From the NCBI GenBank assembly GCA_022843175.1, contig JALHOE010000002.1, positions 51,765 to 115,764 of the forward strand: DNA of 64,000 nucleotides, written 5' to 3'. Of the stretch, positions 1-10,522 are shown one piece after another. This DNA is from Deltaproteobacteria bacterium. GTDB taxonomy: Bacteria > Myxococcota_A > Polyangia > Polyangiales > JADJMO01. How positions within the stretch are numbered: position 1 is the stretch's first letter; each line of letters begins with the position of its first letter. A model generated the notes under the pieces. The model searched no databases and was not told the DNA's origin. It saw only the letters and a list, made by a program, of their open reading frames with translations. Both the position numbers and the translations under genes were made by a program.

Positions 1-21
1 AGACCGCGGTTCGCGCGGTCT
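1..21. terminator. Terminator-like hairpin at window edge
   Basis: A perfect 8-bp inverted repeat (AGACCGCG / CGCGGTCT) with a 5-nt loop lies 35 bp before the first gene. There is no clear T-run, so it may be the end of an upstream gene's terminator or only a structured spacer. Confidence 0.35.
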
Positions 22-55
22 GTCAGATCATTCCGCCGGTCGTGTCTTCCACGGC

Positions 56-2530
56 ATGACCACCTCCCTCATCTCGCTTCTGGACTCCGAAGGCTTCCGC
101 GTAGCCGGTGTTGCGCATCTCGCAGGACGAGAGCCGTCCTACGTACCGCTGCCCAACGGCCTGGAACCCGTCGTGCGCGATGACGTCGTCGCGCGCCACC
201 CCACCGGGCTGTACCGTCATCAGGCCGCGGCGCTCGACGTCCAGCTGCAAGGCGAGGACGTCGTGCTCGCTACTCCGACGGCCTCCGGCAAGACGCTCGT
301 CTTCACGACGTACGCCGCGCACTTGCTGCAAAGCGATCCGACGGCTCGGATCCTCGCAGTGTACCCGGCGCGCGCTCTCATCACCGATCAGCTCGACGTC
401 TGGAACGAAGCGCTCGCGGCGATCGGTGAAGAGGCGGGAGTCATCGATGGCCGCGTAGTCCTCGCGGCCCGGCCGGCGATCGCGAAGCGATGCCGTGTAT
501 TGCTCATGACGCCCGACGTCGTTCACGCCTGGTTGCTCGCGCGCTCGTCGGATCCGGTGTCGCGTTCGGTCCTCGACGGACTCCGCCTGATCGTCCTCGA
601 CGAAGCGCACGCGTACGAGGGCGCGTTCGGCACGCACATGGCGTACCTGATGCGGCGCTTGGATGCGGTGTCGTGCCGTCCGCAGATCGTCGCGAGCACG
701 GCGACGATCGCCTCGCCCGCCGACTTCATCGAGAGCCTCACCGGACGTCGTGTGACCTGTATCGACGGCTCGTTCGATGGCTCCGAGGCGCCGCCGAAGG
801 ACGTCCTGCTCGTCCGCGCGAGCCGGCCGACGCCCGACGTGTACGCCGCGGTGATCCGCGCCGTCGCTCGAGGGAGCCGCGGGCGTTTTCTCGCCTTCGG
901 TGACTCCCGGATGCTCGTCGAGCGGGTCGTCTCCGCGATGCATCGGCAGGGGCGCGTGGACGACGACGTCGATGCGGATGACGCGGCGCCGTCGGACGTC
1001 CTTCCATACCGCGCCGGGTACGAGGAAGAAGATCGCGCACGCATCCAGCGCGCGCTCGACGAGGGTGAGCTCGCTGGCGTCGTGGCCACGAGCGCGCTGG
1101 AGCTCGGGATCGACATTGGAACGATCGAGACCGTGGTCCTGCTCTCGAAGCCTCCCTCGATGAAGTCGTTCTGGCAGCGCTTCGGACGCGCAGGACGTCG
1201 TGCCACACGCGGTACCTGCGTGATCGTCGACGCGCAGCAGGCGATCGACGACGGGGACGACGCTCTCCGCGCGTACCTCGATCGTCCGATCGAGCCCTCG
1301 CGACTGTACCTGCAGAATCGATACATCCAGTACGCGCAGGCGCTGTGCGCGGCGCACGAGATCCGCGCCCGAGGCGACGTGCGACGCGAGGCGTTCGACT
1401 CGCTCGTTTCGACGTTCCGCGCGATGCTCGAGAACGAGCTCACGCCGACCGCGCCGGTCGAGCCCGAGCTGTTCTCGCTGAAGCAGCGAGCGCAGGGCGG
1501 TCCGCACCTCGAGTTCCCGCTGCGGACCGCCGGCGATCGCGAGCTGCGTCTGCACTTCGGGCAGCAGCCGCTCGGGCGCGTGACGATGGGCCAGATGTTG
1601 CGCGAGGCGTATCCCGGCGCGATCCACCTGTACCTCGGTCGCGCGTACCGCGTGCTCGGCGTGAACGTCCGCCGTGAGCGCATCGATTGCCGTCGCGATC
1701 GCGCGTACCGCACGCGCCCGATCGCGCAGGCGATGGTCTTCCCCGACTTCCGCGAGCCGCTGCAGCTTCGCGTCGCGGACGGCTGTTTCGTCGGCGAGCT
1801 GCCGATGCAGGTCAGCGAGCGTGTGCTCGGCTTCCGCGAGACGCGTGGCAAGGAGTGCATCGAGCATGAGTACGGACCGCAGTCGCCCTGGGCGCAGCAA
1901 CCGCTGCAGAGGTACTACGAGACGACCGGCGTCTGCTGGTTCCGCGCGGGAGGCGCGAGCATCAAGGCCGCGGAGGCGGTGCGCGACGCATTCTGCACGC
2001 GCTTCGGCATCCAACCGCAGGACGTCGGCGTTGGCGCGTTTCACGCGAAGGGATCGCCGATCGGCAGCACGCCGTGCAAGGGCGTCTGCATCTACGACGC
2101 GACGTCCGGCAGCCTGCGGCTCACCGAGTTGCTCGCGACGAACTTCGTCGAGGTGCTCGGCTTGGCCGCCGACACCGTCGAAGCGCATGGTCACACACAG
2201 CTCGCGACGGAGCTCCGCGAGCTCGCGCGCGACGCCGAAACGTGTCGACCCTGGGATCCGGGTGTCGCCGCGGTCGCTCGTCCGCATGGCGATCACCTCG
2301 TCGAAGTGATCGCGCCCGGGCAGACGGCGCTCTACTTCGGTGGGGCCGAGCCGGAGCAGGTCGAGATCCGCGACGTGCGCTACACGCCGCACGGCGTGAT
2401 GTACGTCATCGAGCCGCCGACGCGTGCCGGCCGCCGCATGGTCGCGGTCAGCGCGGTGAAGCCGCTCGGCGGCGAGACACGCATGACGTGGTGGGACCTC
2501 ACCGAGGGCTGCGAGGTTCGCGCGGCCTGA
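56..2530 (+). CDS. DEAD/DEAH-box helicase, MrfA/YprA-like (DUF1998 type)
   Basis: An 824-aa superfamily 2 helicase predicted to unwind DNA using ATP. Visible motifs are Walker A ATPTASGKT (about residue 75), motif II DEAH (about 183), motif III STAT (about 214), ALELGIDIG (about 346) and motif VI QRFGRAGRR (about 374). The C-terminal third matches the DUF1998-type tail, with KGVCIYDATSG around residue 680. The four-cysteine cluster that MrfA-type helicases carry there is not apparent. MrfA proteins act in mitomycin-damage repair, and related helicases occur in defence islands, so the role is open. The ATG at 56 is close to a hairpin at the window edge. It converges on the next gene with a 2-bp gap. 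Confidence 0.85.
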   Translation: MTTSLISLLDSEGFRVAGVAHLAGREPSYVPLPNGLEPVVRDDVVARHPTGLYRHQAAALDVQLQGEDVVLATPTASGKTLVFTTYAAHLLQSDPTARILAVYPARALITDQLDVWNEALAAIGEEAGVIDGRVVLAARPAIAKRCRVLLMTPDVVHAWLLARSSDPVSRSVLDGLRLIVLDEAHAYEGAFGTHMAYLMRRLDAVSCRPQIVASTATIASPADFIESLTGRRVTCIDGSFDGSEAPPKDVLLVRASRPTPDVYAAVIRAVARGSRGRFLAFGDSRMLVERVVSAMHRQGRVDDDVDADDAAPSDVLPYRAGYEEEDRARIQRALDEGELAGVVATSALELGIDIGTIETVVLLSKPPSMKSFWQRFGRAGRRATRGTCVIVDAQQAIDDGDDALRAYLDRPIEPSRLYLQNRYIQYAQALCAAHEIRARGDVRREAFDSLVSTFRAMLENELTPTAPVEPELFSLKQRAQGGPHLEFPLRTAGDRELRLHFGQQPLGRVTMGQMLREAYPGAIHLYLGRAYRVLGVNVRRERIDCRRDRAYRTRPIAQAMVFPDFREPLQLRVADGCFVGELPMQVSERVLGFRETRGKECIEHEYGPQSPWAQQPLQRYYETTGVCWFRAGGASIKAAEAVRDAFCTRFGIQPQDVGVGAFHAKGSPIGSTPCKGVCIYDATSGSLRLTELLATNFVEVLGLAADTVEAHGHTQLATELRELARDAETCRPWDPGVAAVARPHGDHLVEVIAPGQTALYFGGAEPEQVEIRDVRYTPHGVMYVIEPPTRAGRRMVAVSAVKPLGGETRMTWWDLTEGCEVRAA

Positions 2531-2532
2531 GG

Positions 2533-3879
2533 TTACTTTTCCGCCGCCTCTGGGATCTGCAGCTGCTTGTACAGCCGCTCAGCCTCCGCGTCCGCGCCTG
2601 TGCGATAGAGAACCCGCACGCAGATGTGCGGACCCTTCTTTCCTTCCTGGCTCTTCAAGCAGGTTTCATAGAAGAGACGCGAGGCACCTGTTGCGCGCTC
2701 CGTGCCGGTGGTCGCGAAGCTGAGCGGGTCATCGTAGGTGACTCGCTTCGCTGCGTTCTTGTGTTGCTCCGCGGTGTCCTCGCGGCACGCGTAGAGTCGC
2801 ACACTGATGTCCTGAGTCGCGACTACATCGACTCGTTGCTCGCTGCGGTGCTCCTCGATCATCGAGAACGGAAGCTTCACCGTCCAACCCTTGCTGTCTG
2901 AGGAGATCCGCAGCGCATCGATGCGTGGCGCGGTGCTCGCCGTTGCGGACGTCGTTGGCGCGACAGCCGAATCGGCCGCGCTCGGCACCGCGGTGGGGAC
3001 GTTCGTGGCGGCGCCGGCGGCGCCCGAACCCACCGCAGCGGGCGCGACGGAGTCTCTCGGTGAAGATCGCGGTTCGTCTCCAGCTTCTCGTTGGCGACGC
3101 AGCAGTGCAGTGACAGCCACGCCAATCGCGACGCCGGTGAGCATCATTCCCAGAAGAAGCCATCGGCGAGCTCGCGTTCCGGCGCCGCGTGCACCGTCCC
3201 TATTTCGTCGATCCGAACCGGTCTCGGTCGACTCGGTGAGGCGCGCCTCGAGACTGGTGTTCGCCGCTCGTAAGGTCGCGATTTCGGCGTTGCGAGCGGC
3301 CGTCATCTCCCCCAACTGCGCTTCGAGGCGCTGCCGGGCAACGCGTTCCTCTCGCAACGTCGCTTCAATCTCGCTTGAAAGTATTCGCGGACCCTTCGGC
3401 CTTGGTCCCTCGCTCAGTCGCCGAAGGCGGTCAGCGTGCTTCCGGAGCTGGTTGGCAAGACTGGCGTCGAGGTCCCAATGCCTCTCGGCTTCGCTCGCAA
3501 ACCACGTCGTAGCGCCGGCCAACAAACCAACGGCAACCCACGCCTCGGCCCATGGCGGGTTCTCGGCCGCCCACGCTCGAACGTGTGCACCCTGGTTCCC
3601 AAGATGCTGAAGGGTGGGCAGCCATTGGTCGAGCGCGCGGTGCTTCGCACTCGCGCGCTTACTCAGCTCCGACAGGTCGGGGGACTTCCCGCCGCTCCCC
3701 GCGAATGGGTCCTTCTTCTCCTCGCGTACGAGGATCGCAGCGCACAGTGCTTCTGCGGCGCGCCGCGCATTCCAAAGCGCGGCGTCCGGGCGGCGCTCGG
3801 CGTCGTCGAGGATTTGGACGAGGCACGAGGCCAACGCCTTTGCGTAGTCGCAGAATGCCTCGTCGACCTGGCCACCCAT
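2533..3879 (-). CDS. Membrane protein with DUF4145-like N-terminus and coiled coil
   Basis: A 448-aa protein of unknown function. Residues 1-130 have the pattern of DUF4145-type helical domains: an R-R-A-x-E-A-L-C helix followed later by HLGNQGAH (about 110), which matches the usual hxxGNxxAH signature. Residues 180-225 form a probable coiled coil, followed by one transmembrane helix (about 240-260), a Pro/Ala/Ser/Thr-rich linker, and a C-terminal domain with two spaced Cys that may lie outside the membrane. DUF4145-type domains are related to HEPN and often accompany helicases or restriction proteins. It lies between two helicase genes, 110 bp from the helicase-protease gene on the same strand. 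Confidence 0.65.
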   Translation of the reverse strand: MGGQVDEAFCDYAKALASCLVQILDDAERRPDAALWNARRAAEALCAAILVREEKKDPFAGSGGKSPDLSELSKRASAKHRALDQWLPTLQHLGNQGAHVRAWAAENPPWAEAWVAVGLLAGATTWFASEAERHWDLDASLANQLRKHADRLRRLSEGPRPKGPRILSSEIEATLREERVARQRLEAQLGEMTAARNAEIATLRAANTSLEARLTESTETGSDRRNRDGARGAGTRARRWLLLGMMLTGVAIGVAVTALLRRQREAGDEPRSSPRDSVAPAAVGSGAAGAATNVPTAVPSAADSAVAPTTSATASTAPRIDALRISSDSKGWTVKLPFSMIEEHRSEQRVDVVATQDISVRLYACREDTAEQHKNAAKRVTYDDPLSFATTGTERATGASRLFYETCLKSQEGKKGPHICVRVLYRTGADAEAERLYKQLQIPEAAEK

Positions 3880-3988
3880 CGCGTCGCGTGAGGTTACCTG
3901 CGGCTCATGCGCGGCGCGACGTCGACGTGCGCGAGCCGAGCGCCGCCGCCACGGGCGAATATCGAGGTCACGGTAGACGAGCGCGAAA

Positions 3989-6475
3989 CTAGCCGATGTC
4001 CATCATCGTCCCCGGTCGCTTGTGGAGGTAGTATCGGTCGAACGTGTCGAGGAAGCGCGCTGCACACACGTACCAGAAGTTCGGCCCGGCCTTCTCGCTC
4101 GCCACGATGCCTCGCGCAGCCGCGTCCTCGAGCGCCTTCGCGGACGGGAGGTAGCCACGCTCGCGCGCGCGGAAGTCGCGGTTGTGACCCGCGCTCGGCA
4201 TGTCGGCGTGCAGCATCTCGTGGAACATCAGGTACTCGAGGACGAAGTACGGGATGTCGGGCGAGTCGAGGACGCAATTCACCGTGATGCTCCGGTCCGA
4301 ATACCGATAGAAGCCCCAGAGCCGCGGGTTTGGCCGCTCGCTCCACCGCAGTTCGCCGACGTTCGGCGCGCCGTTCGGGAAGTGCCGCTTCACGCTCGCG
4401 ACGCTGTCGCGGAGCGCGGCGAGCGAGTACCCGGCCTGCGTCGGGGACCATGGGGCCGGCGGGGTCTGCGGAACGATGCGCTCGACCTCGGGGATGACCG
4501 TGGGCCGCGGCGGCGTCAGTAGGTTGATGCGCTCTCGCGTGACGTCCTCGAAGAACGCGTGGAGGTCGTCGCGATACACGCTGCGGCACGCGCTCTTCGC
4601 GTTCCACACCTGCTCGATCATCTGACGCTCGTCCTGCGGCGTCATGTTCGCGGAGACGATGCGCTCCGCGAGCGTGCGCGGATCGAACTCGCGCTTCTCC
4701 TCGAACGTGTAGTGCTCGATCTCGCAACCCTTGCGCTTCGCGTCGAGCATGGCCTTCACATCGGCCCAGCGCGGAAGCGGATCGGGAACATCCGCGAAGT
4801 ACCGCCGCACGAGGTCGCGGGCAACGTCCTCGGTGATGTCCGCGGGGATGCTGTCCGCGTTCCGGTGCGCGGCGAGCATCGCGGCATAGCCGGCGACCTG
4901 ATTGTCGAAGACCATCACGCTCCGGCGTTGCTGATCGTCCTCGAACGGCTCGTTCCATGCGTACCAGCTGTGCGGCAGGCATTGGAAGACGCCGGTGAAC
5001 TGCCCGCGCACGTTGCTCTGAAGGAGCCGATACGCCTCGCGAACGAGCTCCATCGGGACGACGACGACCTGCGCGCCACTGCGCACCGAGGGCGTCTGCT
5101 CGACATCGTCGGCTTGACGGAGCGCGTACTCGGCGTCGAGGACGTTGAACTGCTCCCACGTGTCGAGGAACGTCACGAGGTGCGCAACGTCGTTCCCGCC
5201 GGACTGCTTTCCTCGGAGCGCGCGGCCCACCATCTGCGAGAGGAGCCCCTCGGATCGCGTGGGCCGCGCGATGAACACGGTGCGCGTGTGCGGCGCGTCG
5301 AACCCCTCCGTGAGCATCTCGACGTTCACGAGCACGTCCGGTTTGCGCCGGTCGCGGTACCGCTCGATTACCTCTTGGGCATCCTTGCGGCTGTAGTCAA
5401 CGTAGTCCGCATCGACCCCGCGGTTCTTGAACTCTTCGGCGAGCGTCGCCGCGTGCAGCGAGTCCGCAGCAAAGACGATCGTCGGACCGTAGACGTCGCG
5501 CTTCGAAACGTAGTGGTCGACGATGAGCGCGTTGCGATGGGCGTTCTTCGCGAGGCGGCGCAGGACGTGCGGACCGATCTCTCCGTAGCGCGCGAGGTGC
5601 TTGTAGTCGGCGTCGGTGAAGTCCTTCTCGAAGTTGACCTGCGTCTTCACCGTCTCGAACGCCGGCGCCGCGAGGATCCCCTTCTCGGTCAGCTCGCGAC
5701 GTGTGACCTGATAGATCACCTTCTGATCGAAGAGCGCGGCGAGACGGCGCTCATCCTCGTCGCTCGCTCGCACTGGTGTCGCCGTGAGCCCGAGGAGCTT
5801 GCAGCCCAAGCTCTTCAGCCCGCGAAGGAGGCGCGCATACCCGGGCGCGGGGGCGTGGTGCGCCTCGTCGACGACGACGAAGACGCCGTGCTGTGCCTCG
5901 TCGACGTACTGCTGTACGAATCCGCGGTTGCCCTCGAGCACCGCGGTCTGCATCGAGGAGAAGACGACGTCGTGGTCGCGGCTCACCGTCGACCACTTCG
6001 CATCGCTCGACGACGTCGCGATCAGGTTGAGTGACGCCTTCGGGAAGGCGGCGTTCCCGAGGGTTCGGAACGTCGACATCGCTTGGCGCAGGAGGCTGCG
6101 CCGATGCGCGAGCCAAAGCACGCGACCGCCGCGGCGCACGTGTTGTTCGAGCAGCCACTGTGCTGCGAGCACCGTCTTCCCGGCCCCCGTCGGGAGAACG
6201 ACGACCCCGGACTGGCGGCACTCATTAATGTAGTGGGCGGTCATCCGATCCCAGGCGGCGAGCTGGTGGTCGCGGGGCTTCATCGGCAGCGCGACGTCGC
6301 GCACGCGCAGACGAAGGTCGGATTCCCATGCCGATGCCGCATGCGCCGCTGGCGCGCCCGTCCGATGGACGGCGCGGCGAGAGTGATTGACGGCGTGGGA
6401 GGCGTGAGTCGAAGGCGGCGTTTTCATGCCGTCGAGACGCGTGAGCGCGGGCGATCTGACAAGCAGCGGGCGCAC
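3989..6475 (-). CDS. DEAD/DEAH helicase fused to SprT-like metalloprotease
   Basis: An 828-aa fusion. The N-terminal two thirds is a superfamily 2 helicase (ResIII/RadD type) with LPTGAGKT (about 96), VDEAHH (about 199), LTATPVR (about 224) and motif VI QMVGRALRG (about 391). The C-terminal 130 residues carry a zinc-protease signature, FHEMLHADMPSAGHNRDF (about 757), with the HExxH plus downstream His layout of SprT/YgjP-like proteins. SprT-family proteases degrade proteins crosslinked to DNA, so a fused motor suggests DNA-protein crosslink processing; this is inference. Starts are uncertain: the GTG at 6475 has GGGACGAG just upstream, while ATGs at 6427 and 6283 lack good ribosome sites. The helicase fold begins near residue 65, so a later start would not remove it. 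Confidence 0.85.
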   Translation of the reverse strand: MRPLLVRSPALTRLDGMKTPPSTHASHAVNHSRRAVHRTGAPAAHAASAWESDLRLRVRDVALPMKPRDHQLAAWDRMTAHYINECRQSGVVVLPTGAGKTVLAAQWLLEQHVRRGGRVLWLAHRRSLLRQAMSTFRTLGNAAFPKASLNLIATSSSDAKWSTVSRDHDVVFSSMQTAVLEGNRGFVQQYVDEAQHGVFVVVDEAHHAPAPGYARLLRGLKSLGCKLLGLTATPVRASDEDERRLAALFDQKVIYQVTRRELTEKGILAAPAFETVKTQVNFEKDFTDADYKHLARYGEIGPHVLRRLAKNAHRNALIVDHYVSKRDVYGPTIVFAADSLHAATLAEEFKNRGVDADYVDYSRKDAQEVIERYRDRRKPDVLVNVEMLTEGFDAPHTRTVFIARPTRSEGLLSQMVGRALRGKQSGGNDVAHLVTFLDTWEQFNVLDAEYALRQADDVEQTPSVRSGAQVVVVPMELVREAYRLLQSNVRGQFTGVFQCLPHSWYAWNEPFEDDQQRRSVMVFDNQVAGYAAMLAAHRNADSIPADITEDVARDLVRRYFADVPDPLPRWADVKAMLDAKRKGCEIEHYTFEEKREFDPRTLAERIVSANMTPQDERQMIEQVWNAKSACRSVYRDDLHAFFEDVTRERINLLTPPRPTVIPEVERIVPQTPPAPWSPTQAGYSLAALRDSVASVKRHFPNGAPNVGELRWSERPNPRLWGFYRYSDRSITVNCVLDSPDIPYFVLEYLMFHEMLHADMPSAGHNRDFRARERGYLPSAKALEDAAARGIVASEKAGPNFWYVCAARFLDTFDRYYLHKRPGTMMDIG

Positions 6476-6782
6476 CTCGTCCCGCGCAGGGGGGCTTGCG
6501 AGTCGTGTCGTCGTTCGACGGCGTCGTCGGTCACGGCGTCGTTCGGCACCGCGCGATGCCGGCTTCTCGGAACCCCTCCCGTGCGCACGCTAGCGTCCTG
6601 TTGCTGGTGGGTATGCTCGCGGCGCGTCCCTACAACGCCCGGATCAAGCAAATCTCCGTCGGATCGGGCGCCCTGAGCATCGCCGACGAGGGGTCGTCGG
6701 CGATGCAAACGGAGCCAGGAGGCTTCTCGTGAGCCAGCGGAGGGGCTGAACGCGTGAGCAGTCGTTGGCGGGTGGCTGCGGG
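6476..6782. other. Intergenic region with hairpin
   Basis: About 300 bp between the helicase-protease gene and the XRE gene. Short readings on either strand are Arg/Ala/Pro-rich and look like non-coding high-GC shadows. The only structure seen is the strong hairpin listed separately. Confidence 0.4.
6677..6706. terminator. 13-bp perfect hairpin downstream of XRE gene
   Basis: The arms are GCATCGCCGACGA and TCGTCGGCGATGC, separated by a GGGG loop. It lies 77 bp beyond the stop codon of the XRE gene on the minus strand. Without a T-run it could be a Rho-independent-like terminator, an operator or an mRNA stabiliser. Confidence 0.45.
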
Positions 6783-7043
6783 TCACCGTTCGCGGCGGGT
6801 GCCCTCGGTCGACTGCGGCGGTCGCAAGAGCTCCCAGAAGTCGACGCCGATCGCGTGCGCGATCACCGCGAGCGTGCGGACCGTCGGGTTCACCGCGCCC
6901 TGCTCGATCCGCTGCCAGCGCTTGTACGGGATGCCCGACACGCGCGCGGCGTCTTCCTGGGTGAGGTCGGCAGCGAGCCGCGCCTCCGCGATCCGGCGGC
7001 CCAAGGTCCGCAGCAAACGCCGCGTCGGGACGTCCTTCCGCAC
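6783..7043 (-). CDS. XRE-family helix-turn-helix regulator
   Basis: An 86-aa single-domain DNA-binding protein. The segment LTQEDAARVSGIPYKRWQRI (residues 28-47) is the canonical XRE/Cro helix-turn-helix, followed by NPTVRTLAVIAHAIGV, the usual third and fourth helices. It is transcribed away from the kinase operon, with only about 60 bp between the two starts, so it may regulate itself and the kinase from that shared gap. No partner toxin is evident. Length is typical for stand-alone XRE repressors. Confidence 0.8.
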   Translation of the reverse strand: MRKDVPTRRLLRTLGRRIAEARLAADLTQEDAARVSGIPYKRWQRIEQGAVNPTVRTLAVIAHAIGVDFWELLRPPQSTEGTRRER

Positions 7044-7102
7044 GGGCTGGACCTACCGGCATTGGCGGCGCGCCGACCCCTCACTAAAGTGAGGTGTTGA
7101 AG

Positions 7103-8460
<1,358 letters not shown>

Positions 8461-8461
<1 letters not shown>

Positions 8462-9354
8462 TGCGGGGCCTGGCAGCGCTCTCGGTCGTCTTGATCGCTG
8501 CACCGGCGAACGCCGCGAGCGTCGAAGACGCGCGTGGGACCGCGCGCACGCTGTTCAATGAGGGCCTCGATCTCCGAAACGCCGGCGATCACGTCGGCGC
8601 AATCGCGAAGTTCAAGGCCGCGGACGCGACTTTTCCGACACCGAAGATCCGCCTCGAGCTCGCGCGCGAGCTCGTGACGTTGCGGCGTTTCGTGGAGGCG
8701 CGCGCGGTGCTTGCTTCGATTCCTTCGCTCGCCGTCGAGCCAAAGGACGAAGGGAAGTACGAGGGTGTTCGCGCCGAGGCCACCGCACTCGCCATCGACC
8801 TCGAGCGACGTGTCCCGAAGCTACGCATCACCGCGCCGGGGGCACGCGCGATCGTCATCGACGGCCGCGAGGCATCCGCGGGCGTCGTCGCCGTGGATCC
8901 GGGCCGTCACGTGATCGTCGTTCGTCGAGACGCGAAGACCGATACTCGCGAGGTCGACGTTGCCGAGGGCGACGACGTGACCCTGCGCTTCGACGAGCCT
9001 GCGCGTGCGAGTTCCGCTCGGGCAATCCCGACCGTCAGCATCGGGTTGTTCGTTGTCTCGGGTGCCGCGCTGATCGCGGGCGGCGCGTTCGCCTGGTCGG
9101 CGCGTGGAACCTACGACGATTCGGCGCCGCACTGCGGAGTCGGTGGCCGCGCGAACGCGTGCGATCCGGAAGGACTTCGTCTGCGGTCGACGGCGGGGAC
9201 CCGCGCGGACATCGCGACCGTCGCCTTCATCGTCGCGGGCGTCGCGGCCGCGGGCGGCATCCTGGTGTGGAGCTGGCCGACGTCGAGCGCGACCAAGGCC
9301 TCGGTGGGTTTGCGTGTCGGTCCCGGCGCGCTGGCGTTCACGGGGAGCTTCTAG
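8461..9354 (+). CDS. TPR/PEGA-like membrane protein of kinase operon
   Basis: A 297-aa protein with a signal peptide (first about 20 residues), then a tetratricopeptide-like stretch beginning near ARTLFNEGLDLRNAGD (about residue 25), then a beta-rich segment around residues 118-175 (VPKLRITAPG and a VDGxE-like turn) resembling PEGA domains, and two transmembrane helices (about 195-215 and 245-270). Proteins of this layout commonly sit beside myxobacterial Ser/Thr kinases and are thought to act at the cell envelope. The start overlaps the kinase stop (TGATG) and its stop overlaps the next start (TAGTG), which argues for translational coupling. Confidence 0.75.
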
Positions 9355-9983
9355 TGCGCGGCGCGTGGCTCGCTCTCGCAGTGTGTGCCTGCGGATGCCG
9401 CGCGATCCTCGGTATCGAGGACGGCGCGCCGGCGCAGTTCGAGACCGACGCGTCCTCGTCACTCGATGCGCTGGCCGATACCGCGACGGACGGCATCGTC
9501 GCGGACGTGGTCGACACCGCGGTCGACACCGCGGAGGTCGTCGACGGTGCGTTCGAGGGATGCGGCATAGTGGTCGGAACGATGATCGTTGAGGCGCTCA
9601 AGACCACGGCGGAGTTCGGCAAGCCCGGGGCGATGCTCGATGGCAACGTCGAAACGGTCTGGGGACCCGGCGACTACCGAACGCGCATCCGCTTGAATTT
9701 CCCGCGGCCGTTGACGATCGCGAGCGCGCGGATCGCCGCGTACGCGACGCCCGCGGGCGCGACGGAGAGCTACAAGTTCACAGGCTGGATCGGCGGAACG
9801 GCGATCGCGATCGGGACCCATACGGTCGTTGTGCCGAACAACGCGCCGCCGCAGTGGCTTCCGAGCATGGCCCTCGGCCCCGGCACCTACGACGCGATCA
9901 CGATCGAGATCGAGGGTGGGGCGTCGTGGGTGGCGATCGGGGAACTGGCGTTTGGAAGCACGGTCGGGACGTGCTCGTCGTGA
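9354..9983 (+). CDS. Lipoprotein, LGIED type, first of a pair
   Basis: A 209-aa putative lipoprotein. The GTG start at 9354 overlaps the preceding stop and gives a short hydrophobic leader ending in a lipobox-like C-A-C-G-C segment, followed by RAILGIEDGAP, a hallmark seen in many Polyangiales lipoproteins. An Asp/Ala/Thr-rich spacer (about 30-65) links to a compact beta-rich domain (70-209) that looks like a discoidin/F5-F8-type sandwich (LDGNVETVWGPGDYRTRIRL); this fold assignment is tentative. The stop codon overlaps the next ATG. The function is unknown, probably outer surface. Confidence 0.7.
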   Translation: MRGAWLALAVCACGCRAILGIEDGAPAQFETDASSSLDALADTATDGIVADVVDTAVDTAEVVDGAFEGCGIVVGTMIVEALKTTAEFGKPGAMLDGNVETVWGPGDYRTRIRLNFPRPLTIASARIAAYATPAGATESYKFTGWIGGTAIAIGTHTVVVPNNAPPQWLPSMALGPGTYDAITIEIEGGASWVAIGELAFGSTVGTCSS

Positions 9984-10450
9984 TGGTCCCTCGCCCGATC
10001 GCCTTCGGGCGGTTCCTCCGCGCACTCAGCGCGTTCATCCTCGCGGGCACGCTCGGGTGTCGTGCCGTTCTCGGCATTGAGGACGGCGAACCTCCGAGCG
10101 AGCCCGCGGGAGCAGATGTTGCGCCGCTGCACGACGTGGGCGGCGCTGGCGATGCGATTGCGGCCGACGGCGATTCCGCGACCGGCACGTACGGGACCAT
10201 CGCGTGCGGGGCCGAGGTGTGCAACACGAACAGCGCACTCGGACCGGTGAAGGGCTGCTGCGTACCCGCCGACGGAGCCGCGCCGTTCTGCGCGAACTCG
10301 TGCGCCATGGGGAAGCTCCTCGGTTGCGATGATCGCTTGGACTGCCTGGCCCTCGGGAAGTCGTCGTCGATCTGCTGCACGTACGCCGACGGCACGGGCA
10401 CATACTGCCGCGCGGACACGGCGTGTGCAGGTGGTCGTGAGCTTCCCTGA
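9983..10450 (+). CDS. Cys-rich lipoprotein, LGIED type, second of a pair
   Basis: A 155-aa putative lipoprotein whose N-terminus repeats that of its neighbour: a hydrophobic leader, then GCRAVLGIEDGEPP. After an Asp/Ala-rich linker the C-terminal half carries about 12 cysteines (for example ACGAEVCNTN, GCCVPADG, ICCTYADG), implying a disulfide-stabilised extracellular domain. The ATG overlaps the previous TGA. It is the last gene of the kinase operon and is followed 34 bp later by a perfect terminator hairpin. No enzymatic motif was recognised. Confidence 0.7.
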   Translation: MVPRPIAFGRFLRALSAFILAGTLGCRAVLGIEDGEPPSEPAGADVAPLHDVGGAGDAIAADGDSATGTYGTIACGAEVCNTNSALGPVKGCCVPADGAAPFCANSCAMGKLLGCDDRLDCLALGKSSSICCTYADGTGTYCRADTACAGGRELP

Positions 10451-10484
10451 GTTGGGAAATTCCCCGCTCGTGCGTTGACAACAA

Positions 10485-10508
10485 GCCCCCGGCCACGCGG
10501 CCGGGGGC
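10485..10508. terminator. Rho-independent-type hairpin, bidirectional
   Basis: A perfect 10-bp GC-rich stem (GCCCCCGGCC / GGCCGGGGGC) with loop ACGC sits between the convergent lipoprotein gene and the small minus-strand gene. It could end transcription from both sides. Confidence 0.7.
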
Positions 10509-10522
10509 CTCGTCGTCTTCAC

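Noticed and set aside
23..2392. Long minus-strand reading frame opposite the first helicase
   Set aside because: Arg/Leu/Asp-rich shadow of a high-GC gene; no domain, and the plus-strand helicase motifs are unmistakable.
4559..6034. Long plus-strand reading opposite the helicase-protease
   Set aside because: Composition is the typical antisense shadow (His/Arg/Val/Leu), with no motif.
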